64,000 nucleotides of DNA from an uncultured Flavobacteriales bacterium (GTDB lineage Bacteria; Bacteroidota; Bacteroidia; Flavobacteriales_D; Parvicellaceae), in assembly GCA_943788115.1 (NCBI GenBank), contig CALSPA010000010.1, positions 1-64,000 on the forward strand, written 5' to 3'. Within the stretch, counting starts at the first letter, position 1, and the number at the start of each line of letters is the position of its first letter. The position numbers and the translations under genes are program-made. The notes beneath the pieces are model-generated. The model made no database searches, had not been told where the DNA came from, and was given only the letters and a program-made list of their open reading frames with translations. Shown here one piece after another: positions 32,301-41,492 of the stretch.

Positions 32301-34823
32301 TTCAGCTAACTGCTGCTGGTGCTTTAAATTATACATGGTCTCCTACTGATAGTCTTAGCGCTAACAACATTGCTAATCCTCTTGCTTGGCCTACAGACAC
32401 TACTGTCTATGTTGTAACTGGAGCAGATGCACTAGGATGTATTTCTACAGACACCATTGCTGTTAATGTAAACCCACTTCCACCTGCTGATGCTGGTGAT
32501 GATGAGTGGATTTGTCCTGGAGATGACATTCAGCTAAATGCTTCTGGTGGGATTACCTATACCTGGTTTCCAGTAACTGGACTTACCAACCCAAATATAG
32601 CTGACCCTATTGCAACACTAACCGATACGGTAACCTATCAAGTAGAAGTAATCTCCGCTTTTGGTTGTATTAACTACGACACCATGACCGTCTTTGTTAA
32701 CCAAACCGTTCCTACACAAGCGGGTAACGACACCATCATTTGCTTTGCCGACAGCATTGCCATTGGGGGTAATCCTACTGCTGTTAATGGAACTACCTAT
32801 CAGTGGTCTCCTGCTACTCTTGTTAACAACCCTACGCTTGCTAATCCAATGGTTTCGCCTAGCTTACCTACCATGTTCTATGTGCTCACCTCTAACGACA
32901 CGTGTACTGGTTTAGACTCTGTTTTTGTTGACATCCACCCTAACACTGCAGCAAATGCAGGTTTAGATGTTCAAATTTGTATTGGTGATACTGCTCAGCT
33001 AAGTGCCTCTGGAGGTATAGATTTCTTATGGATTCCGGCTGCTACACTTACGGATGATACCATTGCCAACCCTCAAGCTTTCCCTACAGACACAACGGAT
33101 TACATTGTTACCATAACAGACGCCAACGCTTGTATAGGAACTGACACCGTTACGGTAATTGTTAATCCGCTTCCTACTGTTGATGCAGGAACTAACGTGG
33201 ACATTTGTATTGGTGACTCCATTGGCTTAAACGCTACTGGCGGAGACATTTATGCTTGGTCTCCTAATGACAGCATCTCTGACTCTACTCTCTTTAACCC
33301 TATTGTTTGGCCTGTTTTAGCTACTGAGTACTTTGTGGAAGTTACCGACTCTAATGGGTGCATTAACAACGACTCTGTTACAGTAAACATTAATCAATTG
33401 CCCAATGTGAGCGCTGGTGCAGATGATACCATTTGTATTGGCTCTGCTGCTCAACTCATCGGAACAGGTGCCATTAACTACTCGTGGTCTCCCTTCAGAT
33501 AGTTTAACTGCAATCAACATTCCTTTCCCTATTGCTAACCCTTCTGTAACAATGGACTATTTCCTTGAAGGAACTGATGCTAATGGCTGTGTTAACTTTG
33601 ACACCGTCAATATCTTTGTTCGATCGCTCCCTACTATAGATGCGGGTGACGATGTAGAAATCTGTGTGGGAACCAGTACACAGCTTAACGCTTCTGGTGG
33701 AGATGGCTACTTATGGACACCAACTACAGGACTAACAAACCCTACAAGTCCCGATCCAATTGCTGACCCAAGTGACACCACTAGCTATGTTGTACAAGGA
33801 ACAGATATTCATGGGTGCGTCAATACAGATACCGTTATTGTTATTGTAAACTCTCTACCTAATGCCGATGCTGGTTTTAATGCTAATATTTGTGAAAACA
33901 CCAGTACACAGCTAAATGCTACAGGTGGTGATACTTACCTTTGGTCTCCTAGTGCATTTCTAGATGATGACACTTTAGCTGATCCAATAGCTTCGCCTGA
34001 TACTTCTATGCTCTTTACTGTTGTAATCACAGATTCTAATAACTGTGTTGCAACCGATAGTGTTTACATTGTTGTGTTTATGATTCATACAGTAGATGAT
34101 GAGCTCATTTGCCTTGGCGACAGTGTTCAGCTTAACGTATTTGGTGAACCAGCAATCTCTTTTAGCTGGTCTCCTGCAGCAGGATTAAATGACCCCAATA
34201 TCATTAACCCAATGGCTACACCTAACAGCACTACAACCTATACGGTTACTGCTACCGATAGTCAAGGTTGTATCGATGAGGCTGACATTACCATTGAAAT
34301 ATCCAGCGATGTGGCTTCTTTTGATACTTTCTTTGAACCTGGCTGTGAAGGAGTTGTTGTTGAGTTTACCAACACATCAAATCCTGATGTTGATATTCTT
34401 TGGAACTTTAGTGATGGGGACACCTCTACCCTAGACTTTGTAGAACACATCTTTGATTTCTCTAGTAGTTATTGGGCAAACCTTTCCATTGTCAATATAG
34501 ACGGTTGTGTAGACACTGCATTCTTCAATGACAATAGCTTAAGCTTTGAAGATTACTTTAACATTGAAATACCCAATGTCTTTACACCTAATGGTGATGG
34601 AAACAATGAACTATTTGAAGTTGCTGTCCCTGGAAGATTAAACGAATGTGTAGATTTTAAAGTTTACAACAGATGGGGACAAATCATGTTTATCTCTAGT
34701 GGAAATAACATAAAATGGGACGGTAGAACTAATGTTGGAGAAGAAGTCCCTACAGGAGCTTATTTTTACACCATAGAAATAAGGGGTAAATCTTATAGTG
34801 GTAGCCTTTATTTATTCGAATAA
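29360..34823 (+). CDS. Giant repeat-rich T9SS type B surface protein (one frameshift)
   Basis: About 1,820 residues in frames 29360-33502 and 33417-34823 (the second frame is real from about 33490). One extra C near 33492 turns WSPSDSLT into WSPFR-stop. ATG at 29360 begins a signal peptide; the longer frame from 29303 is only read-through from the upstream gene. N-terminal module about residues 24-300 (THLIGGSLGYEF, ERCCRN, DPDGDELVF) is homologous to that of the 1-7238 proteins. Then come about 15 Ig-like repeats of roughly 75-80 residues, each with an ICxGDxxQL-type strand and a W-x-P strand, and a C-terminal type B sorting domain (NVFTPNGDGNNELF, YNRWGQIMF, WDGRTN). Likely a surface adhesin or stalk. 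No catalytic domain seen. Confidence 0.88.
30885..34330 (+). repeat. About 15 tandem Ig-like coding repeats, roughly 230 bp each
   Basis: Each unit encodes a DxxICxGDxxQLxASG strand, a short W-x-P segment, an IxNPxAxP segment, a TTYxVxxTDxxGC segment and a DxVxVxVNPLP linker. Conserved cores are visible fifteen times between 30885 and 34330. Units are diverged at DNA level, so this is a protein repeat rather than a DNA satellite. Confidence 0.85.
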
Positions 34824-34831
34824 ATAATAAA

Positions 34832-35686
34832 GTGAAAATTACACTTAACTTAATTTTTGGATGTTTAATTATTTTTAATTCTTTTGGTCAAGAAATGAAA
34901 ATTTATGGACATAGAGGATGTAGGGGATTACTTCCAGAAAACACACTTTCAAGCTTTAACAAAGCAATTGAACTAGGAGTTGATGGAATCGAATGGGATG
35001 TTGTTGTTAACAAAGAAAATAAACTTTATATATCTCATGAACCATACATAGACACATCTTACTGTCAATTAATAAATGGGGAGAAAATAAAAAACAAATC
35101 AAAATCATCTTTGAACATATATAAAATGAACAAAGAAGAAATTGAAAAATACGATTGCGGAAGTATTTATCAAAAAAAATTTCCAAAACAAAAATTATAC
35201 GAAGCTCAAAAACCTACAGTAAAAGAAGCATTTGCAGAATTAAAAGAGAAAAATCCTACAATACTGTTTGAAATAAAATCTTCATTAGAAGATTATGGAA
35301 AATACCAACCCTACCCTGATGAATATTGCAATATCATCAAAAAAGAAGTTGAAAATTACAAGTATCTAGACAACATAATATTCATGTCTTTTGATGCTCA
35401 AATCATAAACAAACTTCATGATATAATGCCTTCTCAACGTTTAGTATATTTAATCTACAAACCTCAATTAGATACAAAATCATATTTGAAAAAATTAGAC
35501 TTTAAACCATTTGCCCTAGGCATGTACTACCCATTAATATCTCGAAAAACAATTAAAAGATTGCACAACAAAAAAATAAATGTATTTGCTTGGACAGTAA
35601 ATGACTTAAAAAAAGGAAATGAACTAGAGAAAATAGGTTTAGATGGATTAATTACAGATTATCCTAATTATTTTACTAAAGATTAA
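34832..35686 (+). CDS. Glycerophosphodiester phosphodiesterase family protein
   Basis: 284-residue exported GDPD. It would hydrolyse glycerophosphodiesters (deacylated phospholipids) to glycerol 3-phosphate plus an alcohol in the periplasm. Signal peptide ends NSFGQ. The catalytic start IYGHRGCRGLLPENTL supplies the HR and E residues, followed by GVDGIEWDVVVNKEN with the metal ligands and ISHEP; the C-terminal VFAWTVND and GLDGLITDYP are typical. Start is GTG at 34832, eight bases after the upstream stop, with no ATG alternative before the signal peptide. It converges on addA with a 4-bp overlap. Confidence 0.92.
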   Translation: MKITLNLIFGCLIIFNSFGQEMKIYGHRGCRGLLPENTLSSFNKAIELGVDGIEWDVVVNKENKLYISHEPYIDTSYCQLINGEKIKNKSKSSLNIYKMNKEEIEKYDCGSIYQKKFPKQKLYEAQKPTVKEAFAELKEKNPTILFEIKSSLEDYGKYQPYPDEYCNIIKKEVENYKYLDNIIFMSFDAQIINKLHDIMPSQRLVYLIYKPQLDTKSYLKKLDFKPFALGMYYPLISRKTIKRLHNKKINVFAWTVNDLKKGNELEKIGLDGLITDYPNYFTKD

Positions 35687-38600
35687 AACTCAAGTTCTTT
35701 TACTTTTAAATTAGGAAGGTATATTAAAATGCCATTCTTAACATTATAACCAGATTCATCAACAAAACCCATGTACTTCAGCAATTGTTTTTGATCTGAT
35801 TCTTTAGCAATTCCAGTTTTAAAATCAACAATAGTAGCATTATTATCAACATCTATAATTAGCTTATCTAGTCTGAAAAAATCACCGGCTTTAGTCATAA
35901 GCTCAATTTCATTAAAAACCTTATTATTCTGTGAGAAAATGTATTGTAATTCTTTTGATTCTTTAAGTTCAATTAAAGCTTTTGACAAAAATTGAGATTG
36001 TTCTTTATTGATTTTATATTTCAATTTGAGTGACTCAATATAACTTAAACCATCATCAATATTGTAGGTTATTCTTTCTAACACATCGTGCAATAGAATT
36101 CCATAAGAAACAGCATTAGATTTAAAGTTAAGTTTATCCAAACTGAGATGGATTTTATCTTTCCAACTAATAAGTTCAATTGGAATGTCTTTAGCAACTG
36201 AAGCTGATTCATTTTTTTTGTCTAAATTTTTCTGTTCCCCAATGATTAATTTCATTAGTTCACTATCATAGGAATTATGCTTGGTTACTTGTGATGATAT
36301 AAAGTGCTTAATATGAGGATTTTTCGATTCTTTTGGCTCTTCAACAGAAAAATATAGCCGATCCTTAGCTCTAGTTAATGCAACATAATATAAATTTAAA
36401 TTATCTAAAAAAAGCTGCTCTTTTTCTTCAAGATATAACATCTCTCTGTTAAGTTTTTTTAGCGAACTTTCATTCATTGGGGAAATAAAAGAGGCTAATC
36501 CAATAGACTTTAAATCATCACCCTCAATCCAATCAAAATCATCAACTGCTGTTTCTTTATCCTTCCAAGATCCAAATGGAATAATTACAACTGGAAATTC
36601 AAGCCCTTTTGACTTATGAATAGAAATAACATTAACAGCATTATCTCTTCCAGTATTAACTGAAACCCTTTGTGATTCATCGTCAAAATAGTTAACAAAA
36701 CCAGAAACTGTTGGGCCATTATTTGCACAGAATTCAAATAAAAAATCTAGAAACTGTGTTATAAAAGGATCAAATTTATTGAGGCCAAAAGAAGAAATAA
36801 TAAAATGAATTTTATCAATTAAACCTAACTTGTTGTAATTGAAAAAATCAAATTTAGGAATGTAGCTATTTAGTGTTTTTTTGACATCAATTTGACGATA
36901 GTAGTTTTCATTATTCTTAAAAAAGAAATCAATATTTTTTTCTATATCGTTAGCATTAAGAAATTCTAAGACTTTAAATTTACTTTGCTCGTCATTTAGG
37001 TCAATTGCCTTTATTACGTTTATAACAAGTTGAACTTCTAAAGAAGAGTAAAGAACAATACTATCACCAGAAATTACAGGAATTTCAGAATTTTCTTGTG
37101 CTCTTAAAAATTCGGCAACTTTTGTTGCTTCTTTATTTTTTCTTACAATTACTGCTATGTCACAATAGCTATATCCATTTGATAAATTTTGCTCAATTAC
37201 TTTAAGCATATAATTCAGCTTATTGACGGAAATATTATCTTCTTTATCACAAACTTTAACTTCTACATAACCATTAGTTTTGCTTTTAACCCTCTGCTCA
37301 TTATTTTTATATGCATTAGTAATAGTATATTGGTCAATCTCATTAACCATTGCCGAAAATAATGCATTATTGAATTCAATTATTTCAGGTGAAGATCTGT
37401 AATTTACAGGTAACGTATAATCTTCGTAATATTGATTAAATAAATTATTGATAGCAAAAGAATCTGGAAGGCTATCATCAACTTTAGGTAAATTAACAAA
37501 CTGCTCCACATCACCCTCTCTCCATCTGTATATTGCTTGCTTAGCATCACCAACTAATAAATTAGTTCCACCTCTAGATAAAGATTCATGAACAAGAGGA
37601 ACTAAGTTATTCCATTGACGAATAGATGTATCTTGGAATTCATCAAATAAAAAGTGTTTGTATCTATTGCCTATTCTTTCAAAAATAAAAGCAGCTGGTT
37701 CTTCAATAATAATTTTACTTATTAAACGGTTAAAATCTGAAATCAAAAGTACACCTTTAATGTTTTTTTGATGTTCTACTTCGTTTACCAATTGGTTTAC
37801 CAAAGAGTAAGAAGTAAGGTGCTTTAAAATCTCTCTCACATAAATTATTCTTCTAGATAAACTTACAATTTGAACTGTATTATCTATTAGAAAAGGAATA
37901 ATATCAATTATCTTTTGTTTAACATCTGAAGATGCTTTTGGACCTATCCATTTATCATCTACCAACCAATTAGACCAAGACTCAATGTTTTTTAGATTAA
38001 TAGATTTTTTACTTAGAATGACAGCAAATATTTTAGGTAATCTTTTATAGAAAAAATGTTCGGCTAATATTCCTTCACTATTAATCTTTTCAGCACATTC
38101 TTCAGCAATTTTAAATGTGTTTTGCTCTATTTCCTTAAGCTCATTAAATAGACTTTTTCTTATTTTAGAAAATTCTTCTAGAGATACATGCTTAATGTTC
38201 TGAAGTTGATCCTCTCTATTTCCTTTAAAAATAAGCTTCTGAAAACCTGCTAATTGAGTTTCTATGTTAGACTTAATACTGTCACCTAAAGATTGTTCAA
38301 TGAATTCATTTAAATAAGTAGTAAGCTGTTTATCGCTGCCAATGTTGGAAAGAAATTTCTTTACAGCGTTATTTAAAAACTCTTTCTCATTTAGCTCTAC
38401 ATTAAAGTTCAATGAAAGTCCAAGTTCTTGACTAAAGCTTCTTATTAATCGATGAGTGAACTTATCAATTGTAAAAACACTAAAGTCACTATAATTGTGC
38501 AATATTCTAGAAAGAATTTGATCGGATTTTTTAATTAACTCTAATCTTGTCAAGCTTGTTTCTTCAGAATATATATTCAACAATTCAGAATCTGAATTTG

Positions 38601-38808
38601 ACAATTTCTCTAACACTTCTATAATACGACTCTTCATTTCATTAGCCGCTTTATTGGTAAAAGTAATGGCTAAGACTTCTTTAAAAGCAAAATCACTTTT
38701 TGAAGAAAATATGATTTTAAGATATTCTTTTACTAGAGTAAAAGTTTTTCCAGACCCAGCAGATGACCGATAAACTTTAAGAGAAGAAAATTCGTTAGAA
38801 ATACTCAT
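35683..38808 (-). CDS. addA: AddA-like UvrD-family helicase with C-terminal PD-(D/E)xK nuclease
   Basis: 1,041-residue superfamily 1 helicase-nuclease for processing double-strand DNA ends. Helicase motifs in order: Walker A SSAGSGKTFTLVK (about residues 15-27), AITFTNKAANEMK, Walker B LFDEFQDTS, GDAKQAIYRWREGD, the adenine-contacting NYRSSPE, VISIHKSKGLEFPVV and YVALTRAKDRLYFS. The C-terminal nuclease core has RLDKLIID and ATIVDFKTG (Asp...Asp-x-Lys). The AddB-like partner lies 2.7 kb away on the opposite strand. Symbol assigned by architecture and pairing. A TAACTTTA -7-like element ends 4 nt before the ATG. Confidence 0.88.
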   Translation of the reverse strand: MSISNEFSSLKVYRSSAGSGKTFTLVKEYLKIIFSSKSDFAFKEVLAITFTNKAANEMKSRIIEVLEKLSNSDSELLNIYSEETSLTRLELIKKSDQILSRILHNYSDFSVFTIDKFTHRLIRSFSQELGLSLNFNVELNEKEFLNNAVKKFLSNIGSDKQLTTYLNEFIEQSLGDSIKSNIETQLAGFQKLIFKGNREDQLQNIKHVSLEEFSKIRKSLFNELKEIEQNTFKIAEECAEKINSEGILAEHFFYKRLPKIFAVILSKKSINLKNIESWSNWLVDDKWIGPKASSDVKQKIIDIIPFLIDNTVQIVSLSRRIIYVREILKHLTSYSLVNQLVNEVEHQKNIKGVLLISDFNRLISKIIIEEPAAFIFERIGNRYKHFLFDEFQDTSIRQWNNLVPLVHESLSRGGTNLLVGDAKQAIYRWREGDVEQFVNLPKVDDSLPDSFAINNLFNQYYEDYTLPVNYRSSPEIIEFNNALFSAMVNEIDQYTITNAYKNNEQRVKSKTNGYVEVKVCDKEDNISVNKLNYMLKVIEQNLSNGYSYCDIAVIVRKNKEATKVAEFLRAQENSEIPVISGDSIVLYSSLEVQLVINVIKAIDLNDEQSKFKVLEFLNANDIEKNIDFFFKNNENYYRQIDVKKTLNSYIPKFDFFNYNKLGLIDKIHFIISSFGLNKFDPFITQFLDFLFEFCANNGPTVSGFVNYFDDESQRVSVNTGRDNAVNVISIHKSKGLEFPVVIIPFGSWKDKETAVDDFDWIEGDDLKSIGLASFISPMNESSLKKLNREMLYLEEKEQLFLDNLNLYYVALTRAKDRLYFSVEEPKESKNPHIKHFISSQVTKHNSYDSELMKLIIGEQKNLDKKNESASVAKDIPIELISWKDKIHLSLDKLNFKSNAVSYGILLHDVLERITYNIDDGLSYIESLKLKYKINKEQSQFLSKALIELKESKELQYIFSQNNKVFNEIELMTKAGDFFRLDKLIIDVDNNATIVDFKTGIAKESDQKQLLKYMGFVDESGYNVKNGILIYLPNLKVKELEF

Positions 38809-38812
38809 TAAT

Positions 38813-38820
38813 TAAAGTTA
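38813..38820 (-). promoter_or_regulatory. -7-like element TAACTTTA before addA
   Basis: Seven of eight positions of the TAnnTTTG consensus (A replaces the last G) on the minus strand, ending 4 nt before the addA ATG at 38808. The same position is used in five other genes of this window. Confidence 0.35.
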
Positions 38821-38962
38821 AAATAAATTAATTGCAGAGTACTTTATTTAAAAAAATAATCTTGCTAAAACTGAATTAAAATCATTTCATATGTAGCCGA
38901 TTAGTTATAACATTGACTAATTAAGATACTTGAACAACCTTTTGCTATTTAAATGTGTCTTT

Positions 38963-38982
38963 ATATAGTAAATTTACTATAT
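38963..38982. promoter_or_regulatory. Perfect 20-bp palindrome overlapping the start of the MbnP-like gene
   Basis: The half-site ATATAGTAAA is followed directly by its exact reverse complement. The palindrome contains a -7-like TAAATTTA (38969-38976) that ends 4 nt before the ATG at 38981, and it covers the first two bases of the start codon. A dimeric repressor bound here would block both polymerase and translation start. AT-rich DNA produces such palindromes by chance at a modest rate, so the position is the main argument. Confidence 0.4.
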
Positions 38983-39802
38983 GAGAAAATCTATTCTACT
39001 TACACTATTGATTGCAATCACTTTTATATCCTGTAGAAAAAAAGGGTGCACCGACCCTTATGCAAATAATTACAACAGTACTGCTCAAGTTGATAACGGA
39101 ACATGTCTCTACGATTCAATAATACCAAATATTGCATCTTTAATAATAAACACTTCTCATGTATTTGAGAATAAATCATTTTCTTTTGACTCTATTTATC
39201 AAGACAATTTCGGGAATCAAATTCAATTTACAAGAGCTACTTTTTACTTGGGAAAACCAAAATATATAAATACATCTCAAAGCACTATTGATTCAAACAA
39301 CAACTATGTATTAATAGACCCTACAAATACGTCATATAATTTAGGAGCTGTAATTCCGGGCATCTACCAAGAATTGGATCTTCTAATGGGAGTTGACCTA
39401 ATAACAAATCACCTAGATCCTGCCATTTACGACAGTGATAATGCTCTTTCATATCAAAGTCCAAGTATGCATTGGCAAATGGGAAGTAGCGCTCAAAACT
39501 GGAGCTATTTATTTATAGTTCTTGAGGGATTAGTAGATAAAAACGGCAACAACAACTTCGATGCTGGTGAAAGCTTTGTTTTACATATTGGTAATGATGG
39601 TTTAACAACAGAAATTAATGACATAATTGTAAATCTTATTGTACAAGAAGGAGAAAACGAAATTTTAGAATTTAAAGTTGATTGGTCAAGATTTTTTGAT
39701 GGCATTGATTTAAGCACTAACAATTTTACCCATACAGCAGACAACCCAACTCTTGCAGATGCAATTTCAAACAACGGAGTAAATGTTTTACAGGTCCAAT
39801 AA
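38981..39802 (+). CDS. MbnP-like lipoprotein
   Basis: 273-residue lipoprotein (lipobox TFISC). After a short Cys-containing segment (GCTDPYANNYN, NGTCLYD) comes an MbnP-type beta domain with FYLGKPKYI, MHWQMGSSAQNWSYLFIVLEG and a C-terminal FKVDWSRFFDGIDL. In characterised MbnP/MbnH pairs, the diheme enzyme MbnH oxidises a Trp of MbnP to kynurenine to create a copper site. Here Trp residues lie in the HWQMG and QNWSY segments, the expected region. The gene is followed after 55 bp by a diheme peroxidase, supporting the family call. Copper binding in this organism is inference. Confidence 0.8.
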   Translation: MRKSILLTLLIAITFISCRKKGCTDPYANNYNSTAQVDNGTCLYDSIIPNIASLIINTSHVFENKSFSFDSIYQDNFGNQIQFTRATFYLGKPKYINTSQSTIDSNNNYVLIDPTNTSYNLGAVIPGIYQELDLLMGVDLITNHLDPAIYDSDNALSYQSPSMHWQMGSSAQNWSYLFIVLEGLVDKNGNNNFDAGESFVLHIGNDGLTTEINDIIVNLIVQEGENEILEFKVDWSRFFDGIDLSTNNFTHTADNPTLADAISNNGVNVLQVQ

Positions 39803-39844
39803 AAAGTTAGACATAAACAATATTTTATTTAATTCAACATTGAT

Positions 39845-39852
39845 TAACTTTG
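39845..39852 (+). promoter_or_regulatory. -7 element TAACTTTG directly before the peroxidase gene
   Basis: Exact TAnnTTTG match ending 5 nt before the ATG at 39858. It suggests the diheme gene also has its own promoter and may start without a leader. Confidence 0.45.
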
Positions 39853-39857
39853 AGTAA

Positions 39858-40904
39858 ATGAACAAGTTAATTCCAATAGCTTTTATTTTTTTAATTCTAT
39901 ATTCTTGTAGAAAAAAAGAAACTATAAGCTATTATTATAATCCCACATATATCTCAATTGACTTACCTGCAAACTTCCCTCCAATAGAAATTCCAGAAGA
40001 CAACCCATTAACTGAAGAAGGGGTTTTATTAGGAAGACATCTGTTTTGGGAACCAAGACTTAGTGGTGACAACTCAATGACCTGTGCAAGTTGCCATCTT
40101 CCCCAAAATGCATTTTCAGATCCAGATGCTCTATCTACAGGAATAAATGGAATTCAGGGAAATAGAAACTCTATGGTTTTACAAAATTTGGCTTGGGCTA
40201 ATGACTTTTTTTGGGATGGAAGAGTTCTAACCCTTGAAGAACAAGTGTTACTTCCAGTGATGGATTCCACTGAAATGGATGAAAATTGGACAAATTTTTT
40301 TAATGAAATTAAAAATGACAATCTATATACAACACTATTTTATAATGCTTTCCAAACCCTAAGTCCCGATTCTACACATGCAGCAAAAGCTTTAGCTCAA
40401 TTTTTAAGAACAATGGTATCAACCAATTCAAAATATGACAAATTTTTAAGAAATGAAACCACATTTACTCCACAGGAAATTGCAGGTTTCGACTCGTTTA
40501 ACAGTTTGTCTGGTGGAGATTGTTTTCATTGTCATGGAGGGATTTTAGGTACTGATTATTCTTTTAAAAATAATGGACTTGATCAAAACCCAATAGATAC
40601 AGGCAGAGGTTTAGTTACTAACAATCCCTTAGATTATTATAAATTTAAAGTTCCTTCTATTAGAAACATAGAGTATAGCGCTCCTTACATGCACGATGGT
40701 AGATTTGAAACTATTGATGAAGTAATAAATTTTTACAGTCTTGAAATACATGCTAATTCACCTAACATTGACCCACTAATTGAATTTGCACAACAAGGTG
40801 GCGTGCAACTTAATCCTCAAGAAAGGATAGAATTAAAAGCATTTTTATTGACACTTTCTGATGTTGAATTTATCAATAATCCAAACTTTTCTGATCCTCA
40901 TTAA
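39858..40904 (+). CDS. Diheme cytochrome c peroxidase / MauG-MbnH family lipoprotein
   Basis: 348-residue lipoprotein (lipobox LYSC) with two c-type heme sites: CASCH at residues 76-80 and CFHCH at 222-226. Family landmarks include GRHLFWEPRLSGDNSMTC, FFWDGRVLTLEEQ, the RGLVTNNPLDYYKFKVPSIRN segment and APYMHDGRFETIDEVI. It could be a hydrogen-peroxide-reducing peroxidase or a MauG/MbnH-type enzyme that oxidises a partner protein. The adjacent MbnP-like gene favours the latter. Both proteins carry lipoboxes and would share the same compartment. Confidence 0.9.
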   Translation: MNKLIPIAFIFLILYSCRKKETISYYYNPTYISIDLPANFPPIEIPEDNPLTEEGVLLGRHLFWEPRLSGDNSMTCASCHLPQNAFSDPDALSTGINGIQGNRNSMVLQNLAWANDFFWDGRVLTLEEQVLLPVMDSTEMDENWTNFFNEIKNDNLYTTLFYNAFQTLSPDSTHAAKALAQFLRTMVSTNSKYDKFLRNETTFTPQEIAGFDSFNSLSGGDCFHCHGGILGTDYSFKNNGLDQNPIDTGRGLVTNNPLDYYKFKVPSIRNIEYSAPYMHDGRFETIDEVINFYSLEIHANSPNIDPLIEFAQQGGVQLNPQERIELKAFLLTLSDVEFINNPNFSDPH

Positions 40905-40940
40905 TATTAAACAAGATCTGTTTTATATCTGCTTAATTAA

Positions 40941-40948
40941 TAATTTTA
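40941..40948 (+). promoter_or_regulatory. -7-like element TAATTTTA before the DUF2452 gene
   Basis: Seven of eight consensus positions, ending 4 nt before the ATG at 40953. Same spacing as the other short-leader starts of this window. Confidence 0.3.
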
Positions 40949-40952
40949 TCGT

Positions 40953-41408
40953 ATGAAGGAAAATGACAATGAAAATGTTGAATTTATAAATCCTATAGAT
41001 AAGGACAACATTACTGAAACTCCAAATACGCTTACGTACAGTCATCACCGTGGTGGATTCCCCATAATACCTTCTAAACAAGGAGACATTAAGCACAAAG
41101 CACTTTCAGCAATGCAAGAGCAAACAAATTCTCAATTGCTTCAAATTAAAGAGCAAATGGAAACTCTTGCTATGCAAGCAAATAGAATTAAAACTAGAAT
41201 TGATATTTCAGAACAAATTTATAATGCTGAAATTCGATTTGATCCATTAATATCTCATGTATATTATTTGTACAAAAAAAGTGATACAAAATTTATTCTT
41301 TCAATGATATCCAAAGATGATTGGGGAAGAAAAGAATGTCCTTACACATTTATTGCAGCAGTAAAGTTATTGGCAGATCATACCTGGGATGTGATTAAAA
41401 ACCCTTAG
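40953..41408 (+). CDS. DUF2452 domain protein
   Basis: 151-residue soluble protein with no signal peptide. The segment YSHHRGGFPIIPSKQGDIK, a central helix with coiled-coil tendency (QEQTNSQLLQIKEQMETLA) and a C-terminal MISKDDWGRKE / FIAAVKLLADHTW match the DUF2452 family common in Bacteroidota, whose function is unknown. The 48-bp gap to the peroxidase gene and 84 bp to addB leave operon membership open. Confidence 0.8.
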   Translation: MKENDNENVEFINPIDKDNITETPNTLTYSHHRGGFPIIPSKQGDIKHKALSAMQEQTNSQLLQIKEQMETLAMQANRIKTRIDISEQIYNAEIRFDPLISHVYYLYKKSDTKFILSMISKDDWGRKECPYTFIAAVKLLADHTWDVIKNP

Positions 41409-41492
41409 AATTATTCTTTTTCTGTTAACTTAGTTATAATTATCTTCTAACAGAGGATAAGTAATTAAAATATTGCCTAAACATTTCAATTC

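Noticed and set aside
31600-34300. Regular DNA repetition that might suggest a CRISPR array or satellite
   Set aside because: Units are about 230 bp, diverged at DNA level and in frame as Ig-like protein repeats; there is no short constant repeat with unique spacers.
40909-40923. Small inverted repeat between the peroxidase and DUF2452 genes as a terminator
   Set aside because: The stem is only about 5-6 A/T-rich pairs and lacks a clean T run.
41421-41455. Inverted repeat TCTGTTA...TAACAGA upstream of addB as an operator
   Set aside because: Seven-base arms with a loop of about 20 bases are expected by chance in DNA this AT-rich, and no promoter element aligns with it.
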